Shown here: positions 50,240 to 62,249 of the stretch, piece by piece
Layout: the number at the start of each line of letters is the position of its first letter
Position numbering within the stretch: the first letter of the stretch is position 1
NCBI GenBank assembly: GCA_905183005.1
Contig: CAJJDO010000028.1
Span: 372,001-436,000, forward strand
Direction: 5' to 3'
Origin: Paramecium pentaurelia
Lineage: Eukaryota > Ciliophora > Oligohymenophorea > Peniculida > Parameciidae
DNA: 64,000 bases
The notes under the pieces: model-generated
What the model saw: the letters and a program-made list of their open reading frames with translations, nothing else
Databases searched by the model: none
Told to the model about the DNA's origin: nothing
Translations under genes and position numbers: made by a program

Positions 50240-51346
50240 ATGAGACCATAAGTAGGTTTAAAAATATAAGGTAAATTAAAGCCATCAGATAAATAACTAA
50301 TAGAAATTGTAAATTTACATGGTGGTATCAATTGTACAAGTTGGAGTTAAGTGGCTAGAATATATGAAAGTTAAGTAGGAGTAAGAGTGAGAAAAGCTTA
50401 TGAATTAAAGAGACTCTATATATCATTTACATAATATGATGAATAATTTACAAGAGAATAGTTGGTTGAGTTATTTGAATCTGCTATATAGAGTAGAGGG
50501 AATTCAAGAGCAGGTAGCAAATAATTTGAATAAAGAACTGGGATACATATTTATATTTCTAGATATACATCATATATTAAGGGATGGTTGAGATAAGGTT
50601 TGAAATATATGAGAGATGTATTTTTACCATCAAGAAATAAATCTTGGGCTTAGACAGAATTCTATTCAAAATGTTAATACATTCCACCAAGATCTGCATT
50701 TTATATGCTTAAGATTTTAGATTGTAATTTAAAAGACTACTAAGATGATTTTATAATAATGGATTTTTATAAATGTGCAAGTGTTTTCTAATAATTACTA
50801 TATTTATATGCTTTAAATTTTGATGTAAAAAGTAGAACAGAAGTATATGGTTTATTTAGTCAAATGATAACAAGAAGAATGTATAAGAAGATTCATTGTT
50901 ATGCACATTATTTTGAGGAACTTAGGAAAATTAATGTAACTAAGATTTGTAAAGATGAATAACTTACTCAACATCCTATGTTAGCTAGAACAATTAAGAA
51001 AAATTAAGAATCCTCATTATATAAACTATTATTTTAAGAGCATGACTATACTGTTAAATTTAAATTATTTAATGAATCAAATGATTTAGATTAGAATCAA
51101 TTTAGTGTATTATTAAAACCTTCAAAGACTAAAGAATAATTAAATGAATAGGAAACTTTTGTTATGAATTTAGTTTAATTGAAAGAAGAGAACAAAATAA
51201 AGAGTCAAAAGGTACCTAAAGAATTTATAGAAACAAAAAAGAAAGTAAAATAAAAGAAATATTTTCGTGGACATTTTATACGTGATGGAACTTATTCTTG
51301 TTGTAATTAAACAACTAAATAATTTGATTATGATTATGATATTTGA
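50240..51346 (+). CDS. Possible ARID-like DNA-binding protein
   Basis: Intronless, 368 residues. An in-frame TGA lies upstream with no ATG between, which fixes the start. The first 65 residues (KQLIEIVNLHGGINCTSWSQ, VARIYESQVGVRVRKAYELK, then RLYISFTQYDE) follow the ARID pattern: hydrophobic helix, GG turn, W in the middle, then L-x-x-x-Y near the end. The match is by eye only. The remainder is basic and helical with a Lys-rich stretch (KKKVKQKKYFRGHFIRDG) and a Cys-Cys pair near the C-terminus. No signal peptide or TM. If ARID is right, a nuclear chromatin or transcription role is expected; otherwise unknown. Confidence 0.5.
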
Positions 51347-51598
51347 TAAAGATATTTCTTATTTTTCAAATTTAATATAATTGTACAAATATTAAAAATA
51401 TTAAGTCATTATATAAATAATTCATAATTATTTTGATTTATGTTGAATTAGATAATGCAAAGATGACGGTGTATTTTTCATTAATTAACTCCAATTTTCT
51501 ATTTGAATGTAATTAATTATATATGAAAAATATTACGTATGATTTGTAAAATTAAAGCAATTGCTCAAATCAAGATTCAAAAATAAATTTAAATACCT

Positions 51599-53142
51599 AT
51601 GAATCCTTTACAATAGCTTTACCTCTAAGCAATTATCAAACACTAAGAACAAGAAAAGGTGAAGTAAGAAGAATAAGTCTAAAAGTAAAGTAACGAAGTA
51701 TAATATTATAATTAATACATTAGATTCTTAAATAGTAGCAACTCTTATCATTAATGTCATATTCTACAGACAACCTTATAGAAAAGTAATTATAAATATT
51801 TAATTTTTAGAAAAGCTTGGTCTCTAATTGACATTCAAAATAGGGTTACCTAATATTTTTAATAATAAGTGTTGAGAAAGTAAGTTGTAACAATTAAAAA
51901 CTGTATTGAATATCATCTGCCCTATTTTTTGAATGTATTGGGTAATTTGATCATTCATGGATTGGATCAAATATAAGGAGAAACTGAACAGATAGTTTTA
52001 CTTAAAACATAATTCATTGCCTAACCAAATAAAATTACAATGAGTAGTTCTTTATTTTAAACACTCTCTCTTTTATTGAGATCTTAACTTGTATAATATG
52101 ATAAAGGTAATCTAGAATATTTATTTGAATATTAGGTACATAATTCCTTTCCAAATTCTTAATATTCAGAGATGACTTTTGTGATATTTTCTTTAATACT
52201 CTTTATTAGTATTCTATATCATCCAACTAATAAGTGAGTCAATAATTGAGTTTCAATCAACTTTATTCTATGATTAAAAAAGTACCTGAAGATATTTGGG
52301 GAACCTTTATTTTCAAAATGTTTAGCTAATAACAATAGAAATTGAATAAAGATTAATTCTTAGTTCAATTCAATTAATACACTGTTAATATGAATAATTT
52401 CTTCAAAAAGTCTAATTTGATTTTTGATGTTGTAGAAAACACTGTCAAACAAACTGCTTAAATGCACAATGATTCAATTTTCTAAGAAGTATATAAATCT
52501 ATTAAATATTAGTATCTCTTAATTATGGGAAGTTTCAAAGCTACTACTTAAGACTTTCTTAGAAAAGCTACTAGTGTATATTTTGAAGAACATAATGATG
52601 AGATTGACCTAAATGAATTCAACATCAGAACTTAAAAAATACACAAATAGATGAATTGTTCAATCTTATATATTCTACCTATGTTATTATAAATTGAAAG
52701 TCATATGATTGACATGATACAATAAGATAGATATAATGATAATACTTAAGTCAAGAATAGTTCCAATTATTATTTGAAAATGATTGAAAAATTGAAAAAT
52801 AAATGTGTGTATAATGGAGAAGATGAATGCAATTGCAAAAAGTGTCAATGTATAAGAAGGAATAGGAATTCGGCTAAAGAATCTTAAAGAAAGAAAAGAG
52901 AAGCTCTTGAAAAGATTGGACCACTCTAGGATGCTTATGAAGAATTGTAAAAGAAAGTATACATTCTTAATTACAATTAGGTTAAAGTTATTGAAAATGA
53001 AAATGAGACTCTAAGATAATTATTAACTGAGGTTTTTAAACATCCTACTGTTTCATAATTATCACCAGAGTTCATTGAACCATTGACTAAGGTTATTTAA
53101 GATACAGATCCTGTACAACATTCAAATTCTTATGAATGTTGA
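51599..53142 (+). CDS. bZIP transcription factor
   Basis: 487 residues with introns 51698-51723, 51786-51810 and 52181-52209. Near the C-terminus (about 390-455) is a classic basic-leucine zipper: CIRRNRNSAKESQRKKRE has the N-x7-R basic signature (N-R-N-S-A-K-E-S-Q-R). A heptad zipper follows through LEKIGPLQDAYEELQKKVYI and ENENETLRQLL. A CNCKKCQC cluster lies just before the basic region. The long N-terminal part is helical and Q-rich without known domains. An in-frame ATG at 51539 could add 20 residues. bZIP proteins bind DNA as dimers; the cysteine cluster could give redox or metal sensitivity (inference). Confidence 0.85.
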
Positions 53143-53309
53143 TTAAATAACAATGTCCCCATTAAGTAACAAATTTGAATATCTATATATATATTTATAT
53201 ATGGATATTTAATAAACATAATTTAACTTATATTAGATACAAAATCTTAGAAATGATAAGATGATAAAGATTAAATGTCAAATATTTATATTTAATAAAA
53301 TTAAATCCA

Positions 53310-54286
53310 TCAATTACCCGAAGTTTTCCTAAAAATTAAATACATATTTACTTCTCTAACCGTATTGTTAAACTTTTAAAAGTAGTATAAATTTACTCGA
53401 ATTTATCTGATACTAAATCTAACTACCTGACCAACTCTTCAGGTTTTGGACACTCCCTGAATTTAATGGTCTTTATTAATGCAACAGTGAATTCCCTAAG
53501 ATATTTAAGATTTAAACTTGGCTAACACGTGGGCAGCATCGATTTCAATATTTGAATCTCCCAAACATATTAGATTGGTAAACACATCATTTTCATACTT
53601 AGATCTTATATCCTTAAAGGCTTCTATCTTCCATTTACCACAATCACCTGGAAACATTTCTTCATATCCATGTCTAGCAGAGATTACAACAATTTTTTTA
53701 TCAAAGATGACTTAAAACACCTTATTCATATACCTACTTAAATTAAAATATCTACAATTTGCTGCTGTATTCAACCCAACCCTAAGCAGCATTTGTAATT
53801 ATAAATACATCCCCTACTTAAGAAGCTTTTTCTAACAATCTACTCTTAATATGTTTATTTAAATTACAGCGCTTTCATTTAAAGCAGTCAATTATTCTAA
53901 AACATCTATGGGTAAATCAACAAATCCATATCCTCCTAAAAAGGTTGTACATAATAATGTGTCATCCCAATCAAATATTGTCACTAAATCATATAAAAAG
54001 TATTACAAGTTTAATGCTTCTTCTATTATTACATCAATTTATTATTCATAAGTTTTTAGATGTAATTATTACGAACATCATCATTCGTTCTTATTATATA
54101 ATTTAATTGAAATTCTTTAGATGAATTCTCCTTCTCATATACTTACTTTATTCCCAATCTCTGTAAATAGTTTTATCTCCACTGTTTTCCCGAAAGTGAA
54201 TTCACTATATTGTCTTTAATCCACGCTTAAGGATTTTCCATCTTATCTTATTCAACCTTTTCCATTACAGTCAAACTTTAATTCAT
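53310..54286 (-). pseudogene. HAD-phosphatase-like gene broken by frameshifts
   Basis: Fragments in changing frames give a HAD-fold protein of a family seen in ciliates: LKTYEQQIDVIIEEALNLQ, then VTIFDWDDTLLCTTFLGG (DxD nucleophile motif I), GDVFIITNAAQGWVE (motif II), VVISARHGYEEMFPGDCGKW, ICLGDSNIEIDAA (motif IV), and a C-terminal IKTIKFRECPKPEELVRQL. One normal 23-nt intron remains (53845-53867), and a second may lie near the end. At least three frame changes have no intron explanation: before LKTYEQQ, between WVEYSS and CRYFNLS, and after AAHVLAKF. Either start codon 54286 or 54265 is possible. The catalytic DWDD is still intact, so decay is recent. Confidence 0.7.
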
Positions 54287-54594
54287 TTCTGTGTGTTAAT
54301 TAATATTATTAAATTGATAAGACACATGAATAGCCAAAATATAATTGTAAACGAAACTGCTATGAAATAGTTCTGATATACAATTAAGATGTATCATTAA
54401 GAATCACAATATGATATATTATACTAATTAATAGAAAAGTTCAACTTGTTTTTTAAAAAAAATATGATTATTCTTAAATATAAATATGAATAACAAAATT
54501 ATTGAGATTCAAATTTACATCAAAACGAGATATTATTATAGAATTTGATTACATGTTTTTATTTTATTAATATTTAACAGAAATATTAAAGAAC

Positions 54595-57500
54595 TCATTA
54601 GGCGACTTCTGAATGATCTAAAATTTCATCTTGGTCATTTTGTTATAGTCTTTTTTGATTTGGTTTTTTTTAATTTTCTCTCTTTTCTAATTATTTAACA
54701 GCATTAAAATCAGCTTTAGATGGATCTATAGTGATTTTTATTCCTAAAGTTTAATAGATAAAATACCTTAATTTTATATATATTTAACTTTGTCTTCATA
54801 ATTTGTTATATCAAATAATTCTTTAAAATTGATTGTGCAAACCTCCTTTGAAATAAGAGATAATAATTTCTTTTACAAAATACCTTAACCAGTTAATGTT
54901 ACTTTATCAAAATTTAAGTTGTATCCTGTTAGGATAAGAACTGATTATTAACTAATAAAAAATAGAATAAATATATTACGTTTAAGGTAAATACATTTCA
55001 ATTTAAACTTTATCTAATGTATAATTAATTTCTGCTTCAATTCCTACTGCCTGTAAAAGTTTTTGAATATACTCTACAGAAAATTGATTTTTTTTAATAG
55101 AATTAGTAATTCTCTCTTCTTTAATTAATGCTTCATGAATTTATGTTACAGTTGATTCTGGATATTATCTTTTTAATATATCATATATTAAACCAATTCT
55201 ATTAGTTTCCTTTGTTTTAAAGGCTTCCAATGTTTTTGCAATTTTCTCAATTTCTTCTATAGGTTATTCAGCCATAATATAATAATGAATTAATTTTAAA
55301 TTGGTTGAATGGCTTAGAACTTATTTTTCAACCATAGATTTAATTAATGATACAATATCAGGTTCAGTCAAACCTAATTAAATAAGAGATTCTAAAATAT
55401 CACCAAAATATGTCTTATAAAATTAAGGTGATTTATTAATTCTTTCAAGTGTTTTCTAAAATACATCAACTTATTTAAGTTTACCACCTGATAAAATAGT
55501 TAAAACTTAGACTCTCAATTCATTATAAGATGAATTAAATTACTATCCATATTACTCTAATAAAATATTATATATCATTTGATTTGTAACATGACTTCTT
55601 TAAAACTTTTCAACAACCTTTATCAATTTAATTAATCCTAATTTATTACCAATTTATGGGAATATAGTTACTAATTCTTTGATAATTGTAAGTTCTTTAG
55701 AATTCATAACTAAATCAAAGTATTATCTAGGTGATAATTTAGATGATATAGTTTTAATTTGATTCCTAATTTTATCAGTTTCATTTTATGTCAATTTGAA
55801 TAAAGTTGCAGCTTCTTAAATTTATTTAATTTTCATTTCTTCAGCATCTAATTAACAATCAGCTTTAATTTTTTCTTTTAATTATAGAACATTTTCAGGA
55901 GGATTTTCTAATTATAATGCAATACCACATAACTATATTTTTAAATATTAATAAGATCTTTCATTATTCAATTAAATGACAGCATCTTCAGGTGTAAGAA
56001 TATTCTAATTTATCATAATTTAAACGAATGTTGAATCTGGATATGGAACATTAGGATTAGCTGTTCTATATATCTCAGCAACCTTTTTAACCAATTAAGT
56101 AACATTTCTACTTGTGTAACCTGCACTTTCAAATCTTTCAACGAAATTTACTAATGCATTTAATCTAGCTTATGGTTAAGTTTAATAGGCAGATAATATA
56201 ACCTAACATACCCATTAAATTTGATCACTTCTTACTAATCCAAATAAGCTTTATACATTCAAAGTTAAAAAATCAACAAATTTGAAAATTGGAATATTAC
56301 TTGGATCTTTTTATAATAATTATAAAACTATTGATAATTTATCTGAATCAAATTCCTCCTAATCACCAATAACTTTACTTAAGATTAATTTTGCTTATAT
56401 TTTGCCTTCTGATATTTCACTTAATTGCAATAAAGCTTATTTACATCTATGATTAATGCAAGAATTCAATAATTCCTTTAAAACCTTAAAGATTTCAATT
56501 TTTTTTGATTTAACATTTTCAATGATTTACATAAATGCTTCCTCTTGCACTTAATATTTGATTTAAGTATGAATCTTAATATCAAGTATTGTTTTTAAGA
56601 GAGAATGTGGATTTGATTATATTACTGATTTACAAATAGTCATGAATTTTTCTACATGTTCTTATGCATCTCTTTGAGCATAAATTAAATAATGTAAAGC
56701 ATTATAAGTATTAATTCTCTTTGATTCTGAACTCTAAGCAAATTAATCAACATAATCTTTCATATTGATTCCACTTAAATATAAATAATTGAGAATTTTA
56801 ACATTTGTCTCACCACTTTCTTTTAAAGCTGTTGTTAAATCATCAAACTTTTTATATGTCAATAAACTAGTAGATAATTAACTTAAAAGTTAAGGTTCAA
56901 TTTCTTTTTTCTAAATTCTTTAAGTTAATTCTCCAATAATTTTTTTCATCAGATCTTAAGGGAATCTAGAATTGTGAGAATTAGTAATTCTTTCAATAAG
57001 ATGTACTAAGAATTTTGATGATAAATTATTTGGATTCTATTCAATAGTTGTTATAATCATATCTTTCAATTCTTTTACAAGATCTTAATCAAAATATCTT
57101 GGTAAACTTTAGTATGCCTTAAAAATATTAAGTACAGAATCTTCCTATAATAATTCAATCTTTTATAATAACAACTCTTTAACTTATTTAACTAAATTAG
57201 GAATTGAATATTTTGGTCCAATATTTTGAAATTGTACTTCTGCAAGATTTTTAAAAAGTAAAGATTTCTAAATATAAATAATATTTTACTTATTCAATAT
57301 CTAATTCTTCTAAAAGTCCTTCCACTACTTTAACAGCATTATTAAGGATTGATATATCATTCTTTGAGACTGCACAATTATTTACCTTAACTACAAGTGA
57401 ACTAAAGAGTTGGATAATTAAGAATGGTGAAAGTTATTTAGTAACTAGAAGTTATTCAGAGATTGATTTTGCTAATTAGTCATTTGAATGATTAAGTAGT

Positions 57501-57936
57501 GATAAGTCAAAATATACATTACACATATTTCTAAATGAGAACATTTGATTCTCTGACATCTATTATATTCTCTAAAATAATTTTATTTAAGCCTATTATT
57601 AAAAATTAGTTGGTATTTTATTTTATCTAAATTTCCTCAACCAAAATAATACATCGATTACATCTTAAAATAATGAATATTTAATTATATACCATATTCT
57701 GTCAATTAATCAACTATGTCATTTAACTTTCCAGTTAATTCTGAATAGTTATTATCATGTCCCAATTATCTACTATATCTACCCAACATTCTCAATGATA
57801 ATACTACATGCTCTTGCTTAAATAAATCTTTATTTTATTAGAATATTTGTAATATAGTTGAAGGACTATCAGCACTGCTTAATTTCTATATCAATGACTC
57901 ATAAGTAGCAAATCCAAATCTAATGATTTTATTCAT
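54595..57936 (-). CDS. Large helical-repeat protein of unknown function
   Basis: 1079 residues, introns 57664-57692, 57268-57289, 54952-54979 and 54744-54766. The N-terminus (MNKIIRFGFATYESLIQKLS) is amphipathic and could be a mitochondrial presequence. The rest is built almost entirely of helices with a loose 30-40-residue periodicity (FSFRNMCNVYFDLSLL, LEPQLLSQLSTSLL-like units), reminiscent of FASTK/RAP or octotricopeptide RNA-binding proteins of mitochondria, although no RAP domain is seen. The C-terminal 40 residues are charged (KRENQKKPNQKRLQQNDQDE). Not recognised; a mitochondrial RNA or ribosome role is inference from the architecture. Confidence 0.65.
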
Positions 57937-57962
57937 CCAGAATTAAAAAATTAATTTTTTAA

Positions 57963-58599
57963 TCAAATTTAGAATTTTAAAAATAACTCATATTCTTTTT
58001 ATATAATCTATGGTTATGTTTCTGCTACAGGAATCCTTGATAATTCACATTAACATTAAAAAATAAAACCTTTATTTTATACTTCTCCATATCCTTAAAA
58101 TTCAACAATTCTATTCTTTCTTTAAAATGATATTTATAAATTATCAATCTTCTCAAACCAACTCAAACGAACTGTTTCTACTTATATATTTTTAGAAATA
58201 ATTGGTATAGACTTATATTTAGATTTATTAAATTCTTACTTGAATTTCAATCTTCTTTTTATCTTCTATCTTTTCATTTAATTAATCAATTTACTTTTAC
58301 AAATCTAGGTTATGTAATTGTATATGTATATATTTATCTTTTAAATTTTGATCTTCTATTATATTTCTATTAAAAATATAAAAAATAAAAATGAAACTTA
58401 GAATTGCTATTATTCTAATTCCTTTAAAATAATTGTTATTCCAAATTAGCCACCTTTTTTTCAAGATCCTCCTTTTAAAATTGAACAACTTAAAATTTCT
58501 TATCTTATTCTTCCAATTTCTATTTTAATTATTGAATCTCAGCCTTTAAAAGGAATTAATCTTATTATTATTTAAAATTTGTTAAGGGTGTGTTAACAT
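57963..58599 (-). CDS. Small single-pass membrane protein
   Basis: 202 residues, one intron (58212-58239). A basic N-terminal region (NRNWKNKIRNFK, RRILKKRW) precedes one transmembrane helix (IRIIAILSFIFIFYIF, about residues 60-78). A coiled-coil segment (LQKQIDQLNEKIEDKKKIE) and a C-terminal domain (RLSWFEKIDNLQISFQRKN, VEFQGYGEVQNKGF) follow. The positive-inside rule suggests an N-in, C-out orientation. The start could also be a downstream in-frame Met. It ends 27 bp upstream of the helical-repeat gene on the same strand. No known family. Confidence 0.6.
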
Positions 58600-58657
58600 T
58601 TGTAAATTAAGGATGCTAGAACTAATTATTATTCATTTAATTTATTATTATTAATAA

Positions 58658-59445
58658 ATGGAAGATAGCACATTTAATAAATTAGTTGAAGTAATATCAT
58701 TCAAAATATTAGCAAGTTTAATCTTAATTGACTGAATTGCATGATAATGTTGAATAATTTGATTAAGATCACAAAGATGTTAATAATTCTAGTATTGGTT
58801 AAGACGTCATTGATTTGTAAGATTAAATACAAAATCTTCTTAAATAACTATAAAACAATATGCAAAGACTAGATAATAATACAGGACATCTTTCAGGTCG
58901 TTAATAAAAGTATTATACAATTAAAGCTATTAAAGAATGAAACAAATTAAGTAATTCTACAAAAAAGAAATCGATAAATTTACTTAAGTATGTAAACAAG
59001 TGGAACAAAAATTATAATAAAAACGAAAGACAATTGCAATGAATTAACAAGGAAGATGGAATGAACCTAAACCAAAACCTGAAGATGAATTATAAGAGTA
59101 ATTGATGCATGATTAATATGATGTAGATAATTAAATGATAAGAGAAAGAGATGAAGATATTCAAAGAATTGTATTTATATCTTAATTAAATAGGATCGTG
59201 AAGCTTAAATGCTTAATAAATTAGTAGGAGAATTAGCTTTAGAAGCCCATAAAGCAGATGAAGTTCTTGATATCGTAGATACACATCAATAGACAACAAA
59301 AGAAAATTTAGTCAAGGCTAATGTCGAATTAGACTCAGCATAAAACTCTTAAAAGTCAGCAACTAAGAAATGGATTATTTTAGCTATTTTGGCAATCATA
59401 CTTGTAGGAGTATTAGTAACAATTTTTGTTCTAAAATTGCATTGA
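58658..59445 (+). CDS. Syntaxin (Qa-SNARE-like)
   Basis: 238 residues with introns 58691-58712, 58910-58935 and 59171-59193. N-terminal helices (residues 1-130) fit the Habc domain of syntaxins. A linker rich in P, E and Q leads to the SNARE motif (about 150-205; RERDEDIQRI, LVGELALEAHKADEVLDIVD, TTKENLVKANVEL). A C-terminal transmembrane anchor follows (WIILAILAIILVGVLVTIFV). Lined up with syntaxin 7, the zero-layer position is Ala in HKADEV instead of Gln. Membrane-fusion SNARE; the compartment cannot be told. It converges with the kinase gene, with only 17 bp between stops. Confidence 0.85.
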
Positions 59446-59462
59446 TATTAATAACAAACACA

Positions 59463-60799
59463 TCAATAACGATATCTAATAGTTTGTACATACTTAATTT
59501 TAGTATATGGTTTATTTGTGTTGATTTTCATAGCTGGTTTAAAAGGTAATTAAATTTATGATTATTGTTATTCTTCTGTTATTTTTCTATCTTTTTATCT
59601 TGAAGATTCTTGAATTATTTGAAATGCTTCTTCAATAGTCTTAAGATTCTTCTTCTCTTTATTTTGAAGAGGTAATTCAAATTTATTTTAAGGCTATATT
59701 GTATTAATATTGACTTCCAATTCATTCATTATAGATTCTCTTTTTAATGTATGTCCTCTAGGTCTATTTTAGACTTCTAAAATAGGTTGAACATATTCAA
59801 TAGTCTCTTCTTCTTAATGTTATGATTATATAAAGGAGGCTTATTATATTTAGTCTTCTAGAATTTCTTAAAATTAATTAGGCTATTCAATTTATTCAAT
59901 GGATAATTCATTATTATTATTCTCCTCCTCATTATCATCCAAAAAAAATGGATGTATTTTGATCTATTCAATATTAATTCTCTAATCTTCGTAAGTAAGT
60001 ATTTTGCTAATAAGATCTCTAGCATCTTTATGCAAAGAATTAGGAATCGTATATTAACATTGTTTGATCTTCTCATACAAATCCTGAAATATAATCAATA
60101 AAACATTACTTATGTATTTTCTTCATCAAAAGGTAAATAACCACATAACATTGCATAAAGAATTACACCACAACTCCAAATGTCAGTTTTTGTTCCATCA
60201 TAATTTTTGCCTTCTAACATTTCAGGAGCAGCATAGCAAGGACTTCCACAAGGTGTTACTAATAGCTATCCTCTTGTGACTTCCATTGAAAGTCCAAAAT
60301 CTATCAAACAAATATCTCCATCATCTCTCATTAAAATATTTTCTGGCTTAAGGTCTCTATGAATTATCCCTAAACCATGCAAATATTCAATTGCATTTAC
60401 TAATTATCTAATAATATGTCTAGCCTCTCCAATTGTAAGTCTACCATAGTATGGAATTTACCTCTACTACTCTACAATATAATCGAACAACTCCCCGCCT
60501 GAAACGTACTCAGTTATCAAATATATGGACTCTTCATCCTCTACTATCTATATTCTCTACATGATAACTTACTTCCTTCATCTTAACTATGTTGGGATGA
60601 TTGACCTTGTTTAGTAATTCGATTTCCTTATTGACTCTAAATTTGTCTCGATCAGTCTTAAGAGATTCCTTCTAGAGCACCTTAATAGCCACCTGAAGTT
60701 ATGTTATTATGTATATACCTATTCATTATTGCAAGCCCCTATGTAGACCTATGCAAAAGTGCCTTCTCCAATTTTCTAACCAAATTGATATTTTAACAT
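59463..60799 (-). CDS. AMPK/SNF1-like CAMK-group protein kinase
   Basis: 412 residues with introns 60693-60718, 60548-60572, 60441-60461 (21 nt, in frame) and 60084-60109. Kinase domain at residues 1-270: GEGTFAQVY glycine loop, VAIKVL lysine, EYVSGGELFDYIV, HRDLKPENILM, DFGLS, activation loop TPCGSPCYAAPEM. This is close to SNF1/AMPK alpha and related CAMKL kinases. All catalytic residues are present. The 21-nt intron is supported because its removal gives VEQQRLTIGEARH, matching the family length. The C-terminal 130 residues are acidic and Q-rich with no recognisable regulatory domain. Its ATG overlaps the start codon of the divergent TyrRS gene. A longer N-terminus (from 60892) is possible. 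Confidence 0.85.
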
Positions 60800-62066
60800 G
60801 CTATCAAGAATCAGGCCTTAATACTATTAATGTTCAGTTCTTAGTTCTCTTATAGCTCGGAAACTACTATATTAAGCAACAGCCTCTAACATACCTATAT
60901 CAGGGAGTGTGTATTGTGGATTCGACCCTACAGCTCATTCTTTGCATTTGGGAAACTTGATTTCAATCCTTAATTTGGCAAGATTTGGCTTAAATAGGAT
61001 TCAAACCAATAGCAATAGTAGTAGGAGCAACTGTATAATTGGGTGACCCTATTTTTAAGATGGAAGAACGAAAGGAGCCTGATTTATTAGTTATCTAAGA
61101 GAATTTATAGAAAATAAGGAAATAATTAGAAAGTGTATATGGGAATATAGAAAATCAGGTCAAGATAGAATAGCCATTATAAATACTTGATAATATGGAT
61201 TTTTATAGAGAGACATAGTTAATTGATTTTGTTTCTAAAGTAGGAAGATAATTTAGAATGAATAGTTTATTAAATAAAGATCACATAAATAAGAGATTGA
61301 ATAATGGTGATGATGGATTATCTTTGAATGAATTCTTTTATACAATTTTACAAAGTTATGACTTTGCATATTTGAATAATAAATATGATTGTACTTTACA
61401 AATAGGAGGTAGTGATTAATGGGGTAATATTACAAATGGTTGTGATTTCGTAAAGAAACAATATAAGAAGTAGGTATATGGGATAACAACTCCTTTATTG
61501 ACAGATAAGAATGGATATAAATTTTGGAAGAGTGAAGGGAATGCATTATTTTTGGATGTGAATTCTAAACACAATATGAAATAATATTTATTGAATTTAG
61601 CAGATGATTCAATAAGAGATTTTTTATTGATGTTGACATTCTTAAATAAGGATTAAATTGATAGTATTATGGAATAACATAAGTAGAGTCCTTAGATAAG
61701 GATAAATGTTTGAATGATGAATTATTAAAGATGATTTATGGAGATGAGAATTCTGCTGAAAAGAACTAAATACTGTATGGATTAAGAAAAGATAGATTAT
61801 TGAATATGAGTGTATTAGAATTTGAGAGATTAGCTAATGAAATAGATAAGGATGTAGTAATAAGAGTATCAAAGTAGACAAAAATGATAGAAGTATTATT
61901 GAAATTAAGATCATCGAAGTCAGAGATTCGGAGATTATTATAATAAGGAGGAATATTAATTAATGATTAAAAAGTTGATTAGTTAGAATAGGTTTAATTG
62001 ATATATGATAAATATATGTTATTAAGGATTGGTAAAAGGGATGTGAGATTATTAATATTCATTTGA
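60798..62066 (+). pseudogene. Mitochondrial-type tyrosyl-tRNA synthetase with two frameshifts
   Basis: Starts with a basic presequence (MLSRIRPQYYQCSVLSSLIA) and continues as bacterial/mitochondrial TyrRS: SVYCGFDPTAHSLHLGNLIS (HIGH-type motif HLGN), GFKPIAIVVGATVQLGDP, ILQSYDFAYLNNKYDCTLQI followed by GGSDQWGNITNG, and YKFWKSEGNALF in place of KFGKS. The C-terminus has an S4-like RNA-binding domain (SSKSEIRRLLQQGGILINDQ). Two one-base frame changes have no intron explanation: near 60996 (TTAAATAGG between LARF and GFKP) and near 61683 (between MEQHK and SLDKDK). The shifts cancel so the stop stays in frame. Altered GGATG and KFGKS signatures add to the picture of loss, but a sequence error is not excluded. 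Confidence 0.7.
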
Positions 62067-62249
62067 ATTTATATAATATGTTTTTGGATTGATTTAAATA
62101 TTTTTGAGGATTTAAATATACATATTATTTAGATATATCTATTTACATCTTTTAGATATCTATTAATTAAAATATTATGCTTGTTAAAAACCTTTAAATA
62201 TTGAGGCTTCAAAATTTTTAAATACATTATAAATTCATTAATTTAATTA

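Noticed and set aside
51698..51810. Reading through both short introns at the 5' end of the bZIP gene
   Set aside because: Unspliced, an ATG frame continues, but both segments have canonical GTA...TAG ends; removing both (26 and 25 nt) also keeps the frame and gives a more natural protein.
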